A stretch of 64,000 bases of DNA from Kappaphycus alvarezii. Lineage: Eukaryota > Rhodophyta > Florideophyceae > Gigartinales > Solieriaceae. The position numbers were made by a program, and so were the translations under genes. The notes under the pieces are model-generated. The model ran no database searches. It saw nothing but the letters and a program-made list of their open reading frames with translations, and was not told where the DNA came from. Below, piece by piece: positions 22,170 to 33,081 of this stretch. Location of the stretch: the NCBI GenBank assembly GCA_002205965.3, contig NADL03000674.1:124001-188000 (forward strand). The letters run 5' to 3'. Within the stretch, counting starts at the first letter, position 1. Each line of letters begins with the position of its first letter.

Positions 22170-22643
22170 TTGCAACTTTCACAACCAGGGGAACACAAAG
22201 CCAGACCAGACATCGACGCGACTGGTGCTACCTGGGGCATAGATTACTTCGATCACATTTTTCAACCCCCTGGCACTCTCGCATCGGAGGATGAGGACCT
22301 TCAAACCCCTCACCAGCTTAAACGTCGCTTACGCGAAAAGGCTAAAAAAATACCAGGGTTTCATTGTTGGATTGCCGGACAGGAATGGCTGCTTCTCGTC
22401 ACAATCTCCACCCCCGGCGGCTGGCAGTCAGATACCTTTCCTATCGTAGCTGAGGTCCCGTGGTCAGTCGCCAATCGTGCCAAGGACAAATTTCTCAAGG
22501 TCATGGACACAATCCTACAGCAGCATGCTGCGTTAATGCTTACTTCGAAGGCTTTATGTCTGCTGACAGGGCTTGCAGCTACTTTTTGGTCTCCATTCCA
22601 TAGCGCGCACATCTTCACCGCAGTTTTTTCTCCGCCGTCGTGA
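22170..22643 (+). CDS. Unrecognised 157-codon frame
   Basis: The frame includes HQLKRRLREKAKKIPGFHCW and later DKFLKVMDTILQQHAALMLT, which look protein-like (amphipathic helix, balanced composition). No family is recognised. It starts about 30 bases beyond the edge of AT-rich repeat copy 2 and has no clear partner. It could be a fragment of a mobile-element gene or a host gene remnant. Confidence 0.3.
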   Translation: MQLSQPGEHKARPDIDATGATWGIDYFDHIFQPPGTLASEDEDLQTPHQLKRRLREKAKKIPGFHCWIAGQEWLLLVTISTPGGWQSDTFPIVAEVPWSVANRAKDKFLKVMDTILQQHAALMLTSKALCLLTGLAATFWSPFHSAHIFTAVFSPPS

Positions 22644-22649
22644 TACTGC

Positions 22650-23840
22650 ACAGGTTAAAAGTAATTTCTACTTATGTACCAGTCGCAGTAAATCAAGCCA
22701 AAATCTCCGTTCCCAAATATGTCAGCAGCTACTCAAATTAGGCCTCTACTGCCTTAATCAAGAAAATTAAGTATACGGTACCATCTCATTTACCCAAACA
22801 TTTAAGTAAACCACTCAGAAATTTCCCCTTGGGCAGGATAGTGGCCTTGACATTGTAGGCCCCGCTATTAGGCATCTGGAAACCTATTTTTCATGTACTG
22901 CGATCAACTGCATGTAGAAACCGAATCTAATTAACTATAGAGTGCCGTGATGTGTTTCAACTAGCATTTAGTCGTGTTTGAGCGAAAAATGGCTGTTACG
23001 AGTCATTTCTGCTGGTCATAAGACCTGAAATCGCGTTAAATTATATTTTACCCCACCAAACAGGCTCTTATACTAATAGTACCGTTTTTGCGGGTGCTGG
23101 AAGAGTTTTGTACTTTTAATGTTTTCGTTCTGATTTCGTTCCTTTTTTCGTTCTGTTTTCTTTTGTTTCTATGGTTCGTTATTTTTATCTGATTTTTAAT
23201 TTTGCTTCATTCAAGCCTTTTTTTTCTTCTCTTTTTTTCTCTTATTTAACCCCCGTCTGCTTTCTGCCGCTACCAATTAAACCTGCCGATTCTTCTCTAT
23301 GTCTCAACTCTCAGTAGCCTTGGTGGTTTTGCTGCGTCCTCAAAGGCTCCGCAGGCCACCGACCATCCCCTTCAAGTACGATGAAGGTGTAAAATTGAGC
23401 AGTCACTGGGAGTATTGCCCCCTTTAACTTCGGTATGCATACCGTAAGTCTAAGGAAACAAGGACGCCACTGCTTTGAGGACAACAGATAGGGCAAGAAA
23501 GCGTGTTGGTGTTGGTAATGTTCAAGTTCTTGTTTTCTGGCTCAATTCTCTCTTCAAACCTCTTCATACAGCAAAGAAAACTCAGAAATATCAAAATACG
23601 CTATATAGTACTAAAAACCTAGAATACAGATACAAAGTAGCCTCTACAGTACATTTTTGCCCGGTTTTGTTCTTATCGCACTGTGTCGCAGTGCAATGTT
23701 CACTTCAGTCATCACATATCGCAGAGTACACAGTTCCACAGATTTATGTCTCTTCTCCATGTCGGATGCATCGCATTCTAAAGACAGGGACTACGGTCAA
23801 AGTGTAAAAAATCATCGGGCCACTAGCAAGGTCTGGAATA
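22650..23840. other. No recognisable gene; pyrimidine-rich tract
   Basis: Around 23,110-23,260 the plus strand is strongly pyrimidine-rich, with TTTTTTTCTTCTC-like runs. The remaining frames are short and overlap on both strands. Nothing else is supported. Confidence 0.5.
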
Positions 23841-23852
23841 GACAATACGAAG

Positions 23853-24930
23853 GTGTACCACTTTTTGGATTGGATCTTGCATAAGCAGAATCAATTTAGC
23901 CATTGTTCTTACGGTGCGGAAATACTGGCTGCAGCTAACGCCGATGACAGTGGTTTCTACATGGAGATGGCAATCAACACTTTGTTCCCGCACACACCTA
24001 CCAAAAACGAACTTAATGTTGACAGCAAGAGACTCTGGGACACCGTCAAGATATTACATGAGGGGCGCTACTATATAATTAGGCAAAATGTCCAAAGGAT
24101 ACGCAACAGCTTCGAAAGCAAAGAGACAAATGTCCTACGATGGATACCGGGGCCGTCCAATCTTTCAGACGGTTTAACCACGTTCAACATCGTTCTTCAT
24201 AGGAAACTGAATGATGTATGCACTACAAGGTTCTTAAACACCAACTTGAACGTAGGCAAGATGTTTGATGCAGATACGCGGTAGAAGTCATAAGGATCGC
24301 ATAGAGTCGTCCCCAACATTGTCTCAGACGACTGGAGGGGATGTTGATGGGCACGTGCACAAACGTCTAGATCTAGATGAAGCAATAGGAAAATCTGTAC
24401 ACGCTGAGGATGCTTGAAAGGGCGCATGCGTAACACGTACAAGTTAGAGTCTACGAAGTAGCGGGATGAGCCATAATGAATATGATCAGGAACAGGAAAG
24501 CACGTGCGAAGGAGCAATACACGATGAGAGAGCTACGGAACGGGAATGCACAACGAGCTGCATAGAGCGAACATGAAGCAACGACCAAACATGGAATGGA
24601 CGCGCACAGAATTACGCAGAGAATAATGGAAACGCGATCGATGGAAAAATGCACGGGATGCAGGCGAGCAGAAGGGAGCGGAGGCGAAGCGATTACGTAT
24701 GCTCGTATGTAAATTGTAGAGTAGCGGCTGACCAGAGCGAAGATAAAAGGCAGCACGCCGGCATCTTGTGCCGAATCTCCTTGCCCTGCGAGCTCCGCGA
24801 CGACTCTGCCCTCAAGCCCTTGAACCCAGTAGCCTTACATTCGACGACCCCTTCTCGCCGCTCAATCAAGAACAGTACCGTTGTATATGGCTCGCATGCT
24901 CCGAATTTGAGGCCATGTACTGTACTGTAC
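23853..24930 (+). mobile_element. Ty1/copia LTR retrotransposon fossil: RNase H end plus probable 3-prime LTR
   Basis: At about 23,853-24,284 the plus strand encodes the C-terminal RNase H domain of a Ty1/copia polyprotein, recognisable from NELNVDSKRLWDTVKILHEG, then QNVQRIRNSFES and LRWIPGPSNLSDGLT. The rest of the pol gene upstream is not seen. Shortly after the coding end a purine-rich stretch (GACTGGAGGGGAT) is followed by TGTTGATGG near 24,342, a plausible LTR start. A TATA-like AGATAAAAGG lies near 24,737. The LTR end is not defined. This is a truncated, old copy. Confidence 0.7.
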
Positions 24931-24936
24931 AAAATT

Positions 24937-25011
24937 CGATTACTTAACCACAGACATATGCAGGTGCAACATGGCGATTACTTAACCACAGACATATGCA
25001 GGTGCAACATG
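24937..25011. repeat. Tandem duplication, 38-bp unit, two copies
   Basis: The unit starting CGATTACTTAACCACAGACA is repeated immediately, at 24,937-24,974 and 24,975-25,011, with no mismatch visible. Lack of divergence in a region full of old elements implies a recent slippage or repair event. It sits directly after a GTACTGTACTGTAC stretch (about 24,918-24,930), a sequence that can fold on itself and may have promoted the duplication. Confidence 0.9.
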
Positions 25012-25144
25012 CAAAGTCTTGAATACCCCACTGTAACTGAAGAAACTTTACTTCATTGAGTAATACCAAACCTAGCAAAATTAGGTTTGAATAGGGTGGC
25101 TAAACTCTGCATGTTGTGGGGCGCGACATATTACAGACGCGGCA

Positions 25145-25250
25145 CACATGGACCAAATCGCATACTGTACAGTACTGTACTGTACTGTACTGTACATGGC
25201 TCTCAGGAGCCAAATTTGCGGCCGAATATTGTACGCCTTGTTGGCGGTAC
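25145..25250 (+). repeat. GTACTGTAC dispersed repeat with conserved flank
   Basis: A run of overlapping GTACTGTAC units is followed by a flank containing ATGGCTCTCAGGAGCCAAAT and GTACGCCTTGTTGGCGGTAC. The reverse complement of this flank is found, diverged, at 52,205-52,290. A weaker version lies at about 24,890-24,930. The constant flank shows this is a dispersed element and not a simple tandem repeat. Confidence 0.65.
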
Positions 25251-25369
25251 CTGGTATGAGTCATCCGCCAAATTTTCTGGAAACATAACGATTAGTCGCG
25301 ATTTCCGAACCCCGCGTCGCACTCATAACCCGAGATTCGCCAGCGGATCTGCCGTCACGCTTTTTTGAT

Positions 25370-26396
25370 TACACCTGCGACATCTACGACGAGGAGTGGT
25401 CGGTGATGCTGCGTCGCCACTTGGGAGTTCTCGTCTTTGATGGCATGCCTGCTCGCTGGCATTGAGCTGGTCCTGTAAGGAATGTTATTTAATGTTATCT
25501 AGTGACGACTTGCCCTGCACAACGCACTCCCAGAATGTGGATACAACGGATCACATCTTTCATACACTAGGCACGCTACAGCAGCCGTCATGTCCAATGC
25601 GGCCTGCTTGATGGCTGGCCTGAAGGTAGCATTTTAGGAAGCGTAGTTCCTTCCCCATTACGCTGTAGGTATACCCTTTTTGAGTCGATTGCGGTTGTCT
25701 GGAAAACCATGGGATAGGTCGGAAATATCTTCCAACAGTAAAACACCCAAACGTTTTCCCTAGAATAACCCAAAAATTCCCCCTGAAACCGCCCTGCTCT
25801 TTTGTGCAGAATCCAATACTCCTATGGTCCACCTCGGCGACCGCGCCGCTGACCTTTGTAACAAAGGCCTCGGTTGGAAGAACCGCCACGAAGCAGTGGC
25901 AAAAGTGCTTGGCAAGGGCCTATTCAAAGCCGCTGGGGCGGGCGTCCACTGCCAAGTCCAGTATTTGCTGCCCGGCCAGTCCGGCCAACCCACCGATATC
26001 CTCGTCCACCCGACTACCTCTGCGAACAACCCCACGCCCCTTCTCCCGGTAGCGCATGACGTTACAGTTTCCTCGTCTTTTCAACAGCACTTCCTTTCCA
26101 GTTGAGCCCCGGAAGCGCGCGCCGCCGCAAATGCTGCGGAACGACAGACGCTGAGGGACTTTGCGACCAAAATCGCCGCCATGCCTGGCCAAGCTCTACC
26201 TAGACGCTCGAAAGTGAGATGTCATTTTGTGCCGCTGGCCTTTGACTCCCTGGGATGCCCATATGCGGCGACATGTAAGGTGGTCGACGAATACGCAGCG
26301 GTCATCGCGGCCCGTATCGGAAGCTCTAAGGCGAAGGTGCCATTTCGGATTTGTCAAAAGCTGAGCTTCGCCATTTGGTCCACGTGTGCAGCTTGA
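25370..26396 (+). mobile_element. LINE fossil D: C-terminal region with restriction-like endonuclease
   Basis: On the plus strand, about 25,370-25,470 reads DEEWSVMLRRHLGVLVFDGM, suiting the region after the RT thumb. From 25,824 onward comes VHLGDRAADLCNKGLGWKNR and then QPTDILVHP and VAHDVTVSSSFQQHFLS, the layout of the PD-(D/E)XK restriction-like endonuclease of R2-type non-LTR elements (D...DVTV). The final part, 26,181-26,396, reads HFVPLAFDSLGCPY and closes the protein. Between the first and second parts (25,560-25,790) is a stretch shared with 10,250-10,460. Frame changes and stops make it non-functional. This is the 3-prime half of the same family as fossils A, B, C and E. Confidence 0.7.
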
Positions 26397-26399
26397 GTG

Positions 26400-27110
26400 A
26401 TTGGTCGTAGTCCGCAACATGCAGATGTTGTAGATGTTTGCCTCCCCTCCAAAGCTGGGTAATTTTAGTGACCCTGCACGTTGGACTTGTTTCGGAACAT
26501 GAGCAATAATTGAGCAAACGGACTGCGAATGATTAAACCTCCGAAATAGTCTGCCTGCCGACTGTCGTTGCTTGTATGTGAGGTCCGCAGTGAACCTCCT
26601 GATCCAGCAACACATTATCTTCAGCGCTTTTTCGGCGAATGACAATTTCGGCCAATGCTGTAACGTGGCTGCTACGTGCAGTATCTCCCACGATCTGGTT
26701 GTACCGTACACTGTTGGTAACCTTCGAAACAGGCCGGGAAGCGGTGACCAGCAATGACGTTGTATCTACCAATGATAGGCGCAAGAAATCCTCTCGAGCC
26801 GTTGGCAGTTCGCAATTTTGAATTCTTGAATGTCAACACGAGATCACTGGCAGATTACCGACAATGCAACAATTGCTTGAGAATAGAGTATTGTAGGAGG
26901 AAAAATGAGCTCGCTTGTTGGCGTGGAGTGCAGGGAGCGAGACAGGGGCGATCAGGATGATGAAGTCGTTATCAGTGATGACGGTGAGGAATGCGAATGT
27001 GCCGTCAAGGAACGCTGGGTGAATTCTCTGGATCCAAATGGGGCGTTCAGGACAAAAAGGGGGGAATGATGGGGTAGACAAAAATACCCTCGCTGTACTC
27101 CTGCTCTACC
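26400..27110. other. No recognisable gene
   Basis: Overlapping frames up to 171 codons exist on the minus strand across 26,196-26,711, but they oppose LINE fossil D for half their length and show no motif. I regard them as antisense shadow and noise. The stretch separates two LINE fossils facing each other tail to tail. Confidence 0.45.
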
Positions 27111-29060
27111 GTTTACTGGCGTCTAAAAGACTCCAGTAGTGACGTCGGCCACCAAACAGTGCATGTCGCATGCGTCCGATGCAAGCCCCTGCTCGTCGCA
27201 TCGAATGACGTTAGGATTTCCACTGCTTTCAGCAGTTGCTCATGGCGTGCAATTCTGTACTCACCGTTCTGATACCAAATTTGGAGCAATAGGTTTGCAA
27301 CGCTCCGTTCTTCCTCTTCGTCTGACCTGAGGAGCTCCTCGGTTTTCAGGATGAGAGGGTGCAACACTAGATCAAATAGAAAACCTCCATGCTTGTCCCT
27401 TGTTGTGTGCCGAAGACGCTTCTAATGATGTGGCGGCCAATCCATAGAGAAGCAGGCCAATTCCCGTAGCAGTACGAGACCCGAGGAAACAGCCCAGCAA
27501 GCAATTCTTTGCCTGCTTCTAAAAAGCAGGACGATTGCAGAGATTAAAGGCATTCTTCAAATCCACGGACAGCAAGCCATACCACGGACTACTTCCATAT
27601 TGCTGAACTACTCGGCGAATGCTGTGCACGACTATGTCAGTCCCAGATCGGATAACGATGCCTACCTGTAGCGTTTGGAGGTATCTTGCAGCCTTTGGGG
27701 TCTCATGTCATGAGGTACCGGCCAGTCAATCTCTGGAGCGTCTCGTCTACGGCTATCGGCCTAGGAGACTTGTCTTTCTTGGCCAGCGGTGTGAGCGGTG
27801 CACCAGCAATCCACGGCGCGGGCTCAGAAGGGGCCCTTCCAGCTGCAAACTCCTTCACGACTTTTGTCAGAGCTGCCAAGAATCCAGACTGTCCAGATAA
27901 TGCTGGAGATCTTAGCATTTTCACGAGATGGCACGGTTAGAGCCGGAGCCCCAAGGGCAAGAGCCCGGTTTAAAGGCCCTGGCGGCTCTAAGGACTTCTT
28001 CCGTAGTGAAGTCTCGGACGGGAGAGGCGCTCACAGGAGGTGAGGTGTCCCAGTTATTGCTCTCTGAGGGCCTCTGTGGGTGCTTGTCGAGCAATGCTTG
28101 GATTACGCGTTGAGTAGCTAGGAGAAAGCCCCAAGGGCGCAGTGCTTGTGCTGGTTTCCCATACGCGCCCTTCTAATCTTGTAGCTCTTCTGATATTCAG
28201 CTGTTGCGGGTCGTGGTGAGGTATTGCTGCTGTCGCACGCGTTGTGGACTGCCGCACTGCTTGTCCCTATAGTATTCCATATTGTCCAGCGTTCCAAAGT
28301 TCTATCCTGTGCCTCATTCTATCGGTGATAGATAGCCAACGACCTTACGTAAAGGAGCTTGAATGAGGCACATTGGCGAGGATAACTGCTGTGAAAAGGA
28401 GCAATTTCGTGAACGCCTCAGTTGCGAGTGGATCCCCGTCTTGGCACGCATGCACTGCATCATTCATGGTCCTGGTATATGTCTCCGTTAGGCACGTACG
28501 GAACTTAGTCGATATGTGTGCCATGATGTGCGTGTGTGCGGTGAATATCTCTTCCATCGATGGCAGTTGCTGTGGGACCTGTCCCTGCTGGGCAGGAAGG
28601 TCTGGGAAGTGGAGATCCGCGGGGCAGGTGAGGGTCGCGTCGTAGCATCTGCTACCGGCACTGGGGCAACTGTTGGTCTTCCCACGGTGCCTTGCAGCTG
28701 GGTTTCGTGCGGGGAGGTGTAATGACTCGGTGCTGCATGGACTGCGTACTGCGGGCACTTGGAGTATGCAAACTGGAGCAATCCTTTTCGGAATGGCGTG
28801 GAAACCTTAGAGCCTACGTATTGGTCGTGTCAGTCACAGTACCAGTATCCTAGTTTTGACAAGTACTTGTCAAGCGACCCACGCTCGTGTCTCTTTGCCG
28901 GGTCTAGTTTGGACCTTGGCAATGCGCGGTGCGGAGTTGGACTAAGAGATGAGCGACTGTTGTGATCTTTGTTCTTTCTTGTAAGCACAGCGGGCGGTGT
29001 CCCGGACGAGGTAGTGGCCGTTTTGAATTGCTGCCCGCCATTGAGCGCGAAGAGAGCGGC
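27110..29060 (-). mobile_element. LINE fossil C: N-terminal region through reverse transcriptase
   Basis: This is the best-preserved LINE copy for the RT domain. In order on the minus strand: a possible N-terminal part (28,830-29,063), a helical region ending EAFTKLLLFTAVILANVP (28,345-28,758), LNIRRATRLEGRVWETS (about 28,200), FLAALTKVVKEFAAGRAP and PLTPLAKKDKSPRPIAVDET (27,703-27,924), then LLSVDLKNAFNLCNR (about 27,530-27,600), PRVSYCYG and SVFGTQQGT (about 27,380-27,490; the family has GVQQGDPLGP). The first catalytic Asp is present in LLSVDLKNAFN. It is broken by several stops and frame changes. It ends near 27,113 without an obvious tail. Confidence 0.8.
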
Positions 29061-29064
29061 CATT

Positions 29065-31285
29065 TGCCGGCGTTCTCCTCCAAAGGTCTGTGATTAGAGA
29101 ATGAGCCCGACTGATACATGTCGATTTGAACAGGTTTGCTCTGGACAACCTGATTCATGCTGTCGTGTAAGAAAGCGCTCTTCAGCCCGCTTGCCGCGAT
29201 CGATTACTGCTTTACCTCGCCGTTCGGGCTGCGAATGGCTATACCTCCCAACCAGACGGCCAGACAACCGTCTTCGTTATTGTGCAGTTTACTGTGCTGT
29301 ACAGTACAGCACAGTACAGTAATCCGCAGTGAACCTCCAGTTTCGACAAACAGTGTCAACGCGATGTACAGTAGGCAGATGGTGTCGGCGTTTCTGTAAG
29401 CAATACAGTATCCTACGGGCAATCCCGGTACAGTAATCGAATAGTCCGTCAACGTACAGTGTACAGTAAGGTTGGGACTCCTACGAATCTTGTATTCAAA
29501 CCACGTTGCTCTCTACTAGCTAGTGACCTATGATTTGCCTTACTGAGCATTGGAGCCAACTACTACCGAAAGTCGCTGATAGCCCAGTCCACAGGCACGC
29601 CGCGTCGAAAGTCACCATCAACGCGGCATGTCTCTGAATAGTACACTGCCATCTGGGGTTAATTACTGGCCAGCAATGTAAGTCACGAGCAAGCGACCGT
29701 TTGAAAAAGTTAAAACTCGCCAGCGGAGCTCACCAGATCCTTGCCAAGTGCCGATCGGGAACGGAGAGGACGCGAGACGAATTCCAGCCAATCACCTCAG
29801 GAAGGAGTCACGGGGCGACGCTGGGCGTCGCTTTAGTTATTGGGTGCCGTGTGGCTCACGTAGGGAGAACGATTCGTCCCGCAGCGCAGCGCTGCTCGGA
29901 GTAGAATGCCGTCAGAAAAATGTGAAGAGAGCTCAAGATGGTTGCGAGGAACGGAATTCAGCAAGAAATGAAGGGAAGCGGGCATATGGCTCCTGGGCAA
30001 TCCCTACAATTACGTGCGCCGCGCGCGCCGATGTAGCGAGGGAGAAGGGAAGGGGAGTAGCTCAAGTCCTCTTTTGAAAGGGGAAAGGTTTGGGGTGTTT
30101 GAAGAGTGGAAAGACATGGTCAGCTGATTCCAGTGCTGCATCAAGCAGTCGCGGATTGGCTAACGGGAAATACGGTGGTGCAGTACGCACAATATTTCGT
30201 AGAGAGCTGGCTCGGGCTGAGCCAGGAGGTAAGCTGCGTCAGACGTGTGTTCATATCCCCGCACCTTTCCGTACGAGCCTCAACGCAGTCCACGCTTGTA
30301 GCGGATATACTACGGATTACTTGCTGAATTGCCGTGAAAAAGCAGGCTACTTCCCGTCCCCATCTCAACGCTCGGAGGCTACCATCCGGCGGCTTTCGAT
30401 GTCGTCAGGGAACTTGTGAGAACTGCCGCCCGCTGCGCGACGGAACGGGTCTCGAAGGTGCGGGGAATTCGTTTGCAGCGATACTCCGCGTTGGCAGTCT
30501 CCAGCGCGGCTTGTTTGTTCGCTGGCCTCCCCTCTACTGAATTTGCTGGTAGAGTGAAGCGCCATCAGCGTCTGCGGCAACCTTTTACGTACATGCTCAC
30601 TGCAGTGGCACCGTACCAGTTGACTGGGTATCAGCCAACTTATCGGTTACAGTAAACGAGTCCCCCGTGCCCTTCCTTTCCGTAACTTTCCGTGCCTTCA
30701 CGTTTGATAAAAATGTAAACTGATAGATAAATCCAGTTCGATCTCCTTTCCGAGTATCAGTAACGCTTAAACTGTAAACTGATAGGGGGAAATTTGGGTA
30801 ACTTTAGTTCAATATTTGGAAAGTAGGGCCATTTCTTCCAGAGATAGTGGAATGTAATTATGACGTAGCCAAGTGGCAGAAAATTCTATCATCCCGCTTT
30901 CATACCGGACTTCTGCAGTGTAATCTTGCAGATATGGCGCTTCCTTCCTCGACGTCCAACGTGACGTTGTCGTCTTGCTTACGGTCGCCTTGGCCGCCCC
31001 ATGTTCACTGGCCAGCACAATACGCGAGGTACCTCATTTACATCAACTGGTGTCTACGGTGTCCACTGCAGGATCCGACTAATTTCGCAGTGGCCCAGGT
31101 AAATCACATCACAAAGAGCCGCTCTTCGAATTTCTGCGACAAAAGTCTCTGGCTTCTCTCGTCAGATTTTATCAAACTCCGCCTTCGAACAACTCACCTT
31201 ATTGACTCCTTTCGTGGCTTTTTTGTCGAGATTACGATCAAATCACGCTTTAACCGTGCCGCGCTGAAACCTTAGAGATTAGATT
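29065..31285. other. Gene-free stretch with a GTACTGTAC cluster
   Basis: GTACTGTAC-type sequence lies at 29,280-29,330 and 29,440-29,470. Frames of 60-140 codons are present on both strands and overlap each other; the longest is 142 codons at 30,847-31,275. None shows a motif, and none has a start context or spacing that sets it apart. The region forms the 3-prime side of the peroxidase gene, so a terminator or a 3-prime untranslated region is expected next to 31,291, but no AATAAA was seen there. Confidence 0.45.
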
Positions 31286-31290
31286 TCGCG

Positions 31291-32994
31291 TTATACGAAG
31301 AAAATATTTCTTGCATCCGGCAAGTCTCGCGACGAGATCCCAGTAGTAGCAACTAGGATGTCTCTAAATAGCTTTACGCGGGGGTCCCTCAGGTCCCGAA
31401 GGAATCTTATCATCTTCCTTTGAAGCAACGGAGGCATTGTCCTCTGGTCCAAGTAGAAGAATCGGTCTCCATCACGAATTCTCCTGAACTCTTCCCGCCA
31501 TACTTCCATCATGGTCTCACCGACGCTAGATCCAGGAACGCGTCTTTCCGCTAGAAGACCGACAAATGGTTCGATATCGTCCACATCGTCGTAGGCCTCC
31601 ATAAGCTTTGCTCTCGTATCGTCATCGCACGGGATGTCATCGAATCTTCTCACGGCTCCAAGTCCAAATAACCTACGGATCGCGTTGTACGAAGGCAGGT
31701 TGTGATCCCTGCTCCTCTGCAGGTTGAGAGCGATCAAGTCGAACCCTTCCTCCTGCGTTACATTCTCAAACAACATGTTCCTCAGGGTATCCACTACCTT
31801 TGCATCAACTTCCTGCGCCACAGTGTTCGCAATGCCTCGTACTACACTGTCAAGCTCATCATTAGTAAATGTATCTGATAGCCTGAAAAAAGTCTCCCCG
31901 AGGGGGACTGCAGGCAGTGGTCTACCGCGCGGGCCCTGCCGCGGAATCACCTCCCCAACCATGGTATGTCCGATCCGAAACGCTGCACCGGCGAAGATGT
32001 CACTCACAGTCGGATCAACACCCCTCATAAACCCACGATACCGGGGCAACTGCCCAGCCGTACCCATAATAGCCGGGTAAAACTCCTCGTATACAATCTT
32101 CTGATACTGGGCAATATTTAACTTCCGCGCATAGTCGTACAAAGTTTCAGGAAGCGAACCTGGGATCGCCGCCTCAACCATATCAACAAGGCGGTTATGC
32201 TGCCTCACAAACACGGTATGCATGGCAGTTAAAGCAGGGTGCTCATTCACGCGATGATCACCGGCGATGAAAAAGTCTGCAGTACTATCCGGCGCATTGA
32301 ACAAGCCGTTTGTATTCCGCGGCAATAAATTCTCGCCATCAGTGGACACCCTCAGCTTACCCGTCGGATTCCCATGTTCATCAAACTCCTGCAAGTCATT
32401 GTTACGAAGCTGGTCCGGCCCATACACCGCCACAAGATCAACAGCAGACGGGAGGGAGTTGATCGGACGCTCGGCGTCAGTCCGCCGGTCGCCACGTAAA
32501 GAGCGATTGAAACTGAGGGTGGAGCCTGGAGGCAGCTCCTTATCATCGTCCGGCACGGGAATGTCTAGCCGTTCTCCATCAGTGTTTGTCGGGGTAGACA
32601 CAAGGTTATGGTCCAAAAACTGGCCAAAGAACACAAACAGCTGGTTGATGCCGCGCTCATTGGGGATATCAGTCTTCTGGTCAAACACTATGTTCGAAAT
32701 CTGGCGCGCGGAGCGGAGGCCCGCACCGCCGGGGGTACCGGAGGTGCTATTGGTGTAGGAGAACTGGGCGAAGCGAGCCTGGCCCCATGTCGGGTCCGAA
32801 GTAGAGGTGCATTGACCGGTGAGGGTTCGACAGTCAACGCGACGACAAACGTTTCCGGTAGGTTCCGGACGGCTGAGGGCTGAGAGAGATGCCATGCCTA
32901 GGCCGTTGCGAGGGGGCGGCTGGGCGAGAGTTGAAGGAGTTGTAAGAAGGGCGATGAGGAGGAGGGTGGTGGTCAAGGTGAATGATAAAGTCAT
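31291..32994 (-). CDS. Animal-type haem peroxidase, secreted, single exon
   Basis: The 567-residue protein belongs to the animal haem peroxidase (peroxidase-cyclooxygenase) superfamily, whose members use hydrogen peroxide to oxidise halides or phenols. Residues 1-24 form a signal peptide (hydrophobic 4-20, likely cut after STLA), so it should enter the secretory pathway. Comparison with myeloperoxidase places the distal His at 129 in FVFFGQFLDHNLVSTP, with Asp128 as the possible haem-ester residue. The distal Arg/Glu pair is Arg248 and Glu251 in HRVNEHPALTAMHTVF, and the proximal His is 343 in AFRIGHTM. Asn424 and the RSRD motif lie in ALNLQRSRDHNLPSYNAIRR. All key residues are present. The position after Glu251 is His where myeloperoxidase has a haem-bound Met. 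The ATG has an excellent context (GCCACCATGA). No intron is needed. It is the only intact gene here and probably host-encoded; a role in oxidative defence or halogenation is inference. Confidence 0.95.
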   Translation of the reverse strand: MTLSFTLTTTLLLIALLTTPSTLAQPPPRNGLGMASLSALSRPEPTGNVCRRVDCRTLTGQCTSTSDPTWGQARFAQFSYTNSTSGTPGGAGLRSARQISNIVFDQKTDIPNERGINQLFVFFGQFLDHNLVSTPTNTDGERLDIPVPDDDKELPPGSTLSFNRSLRGDRRTDAERPINSLPSAVDLVAVYGPDQLRNNDLQEFDEHGNPTGKLRVSTDGENLLPRNTNGLFNAPDSTADFFIAGDHRVNEHPALTAMHTVFVRQHNRLVDMVEAAIPGSLPETLYDYARKLNIAQYQKIVYEEFYPAIMGTAGQLPRYRGFMRGVDPTVSDIFAGAAFRIGHTMVGEVIPRQGPRGRPLPAVPLGETFFRLSDTFTNDELDSVVRGIANTVAQEVDAKVVDTLRNMLFENVTQEEGFDLIALNLQRSRDHNLPSYNAIRRLFGLGAVRRFDDIPCDDDTRAKLMEAYDDVDDIEPFVGLLAERRVPGSSVGETMMEVWREEFRRIRDGDRFFYLDQRTMPPLLQRKMIRFLRDLRDPRVKLFRDILVATTGISSRDLPDARNIFFV

Positions 32995-33081
32995 GGTGGC
33001 TGGGTAGGTTGGGTGTTGGGGGAAAGTAATTGAGCACTGGGAGGAAGAGACGGCGGGGTAGGGAGAGGCAGAGGGGGTGGG

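Noticed and set aside
23110-23260. A polymerase III or poly(T) regulatory element
   Set aside because: Pyrimidine-rich DNA without any other signal; composition alone does not support a function.
26196-26711. A 171-codon minus-strand gene
   Set aside because: Half of it is antisense to LINE fossil D and no motif is present.
28345-28758. A separate host gene of 137 codons
   Set aside because: Position, strand and the EAFTKLLLF segment fit the N-terminal region of LINE fossil C.
31724-32883. Plus-strand frames of up to 163 codons opposite the peroxidase gene
   Set aside because: Antisense shadows of a GC-rich coding gene; no motifs.
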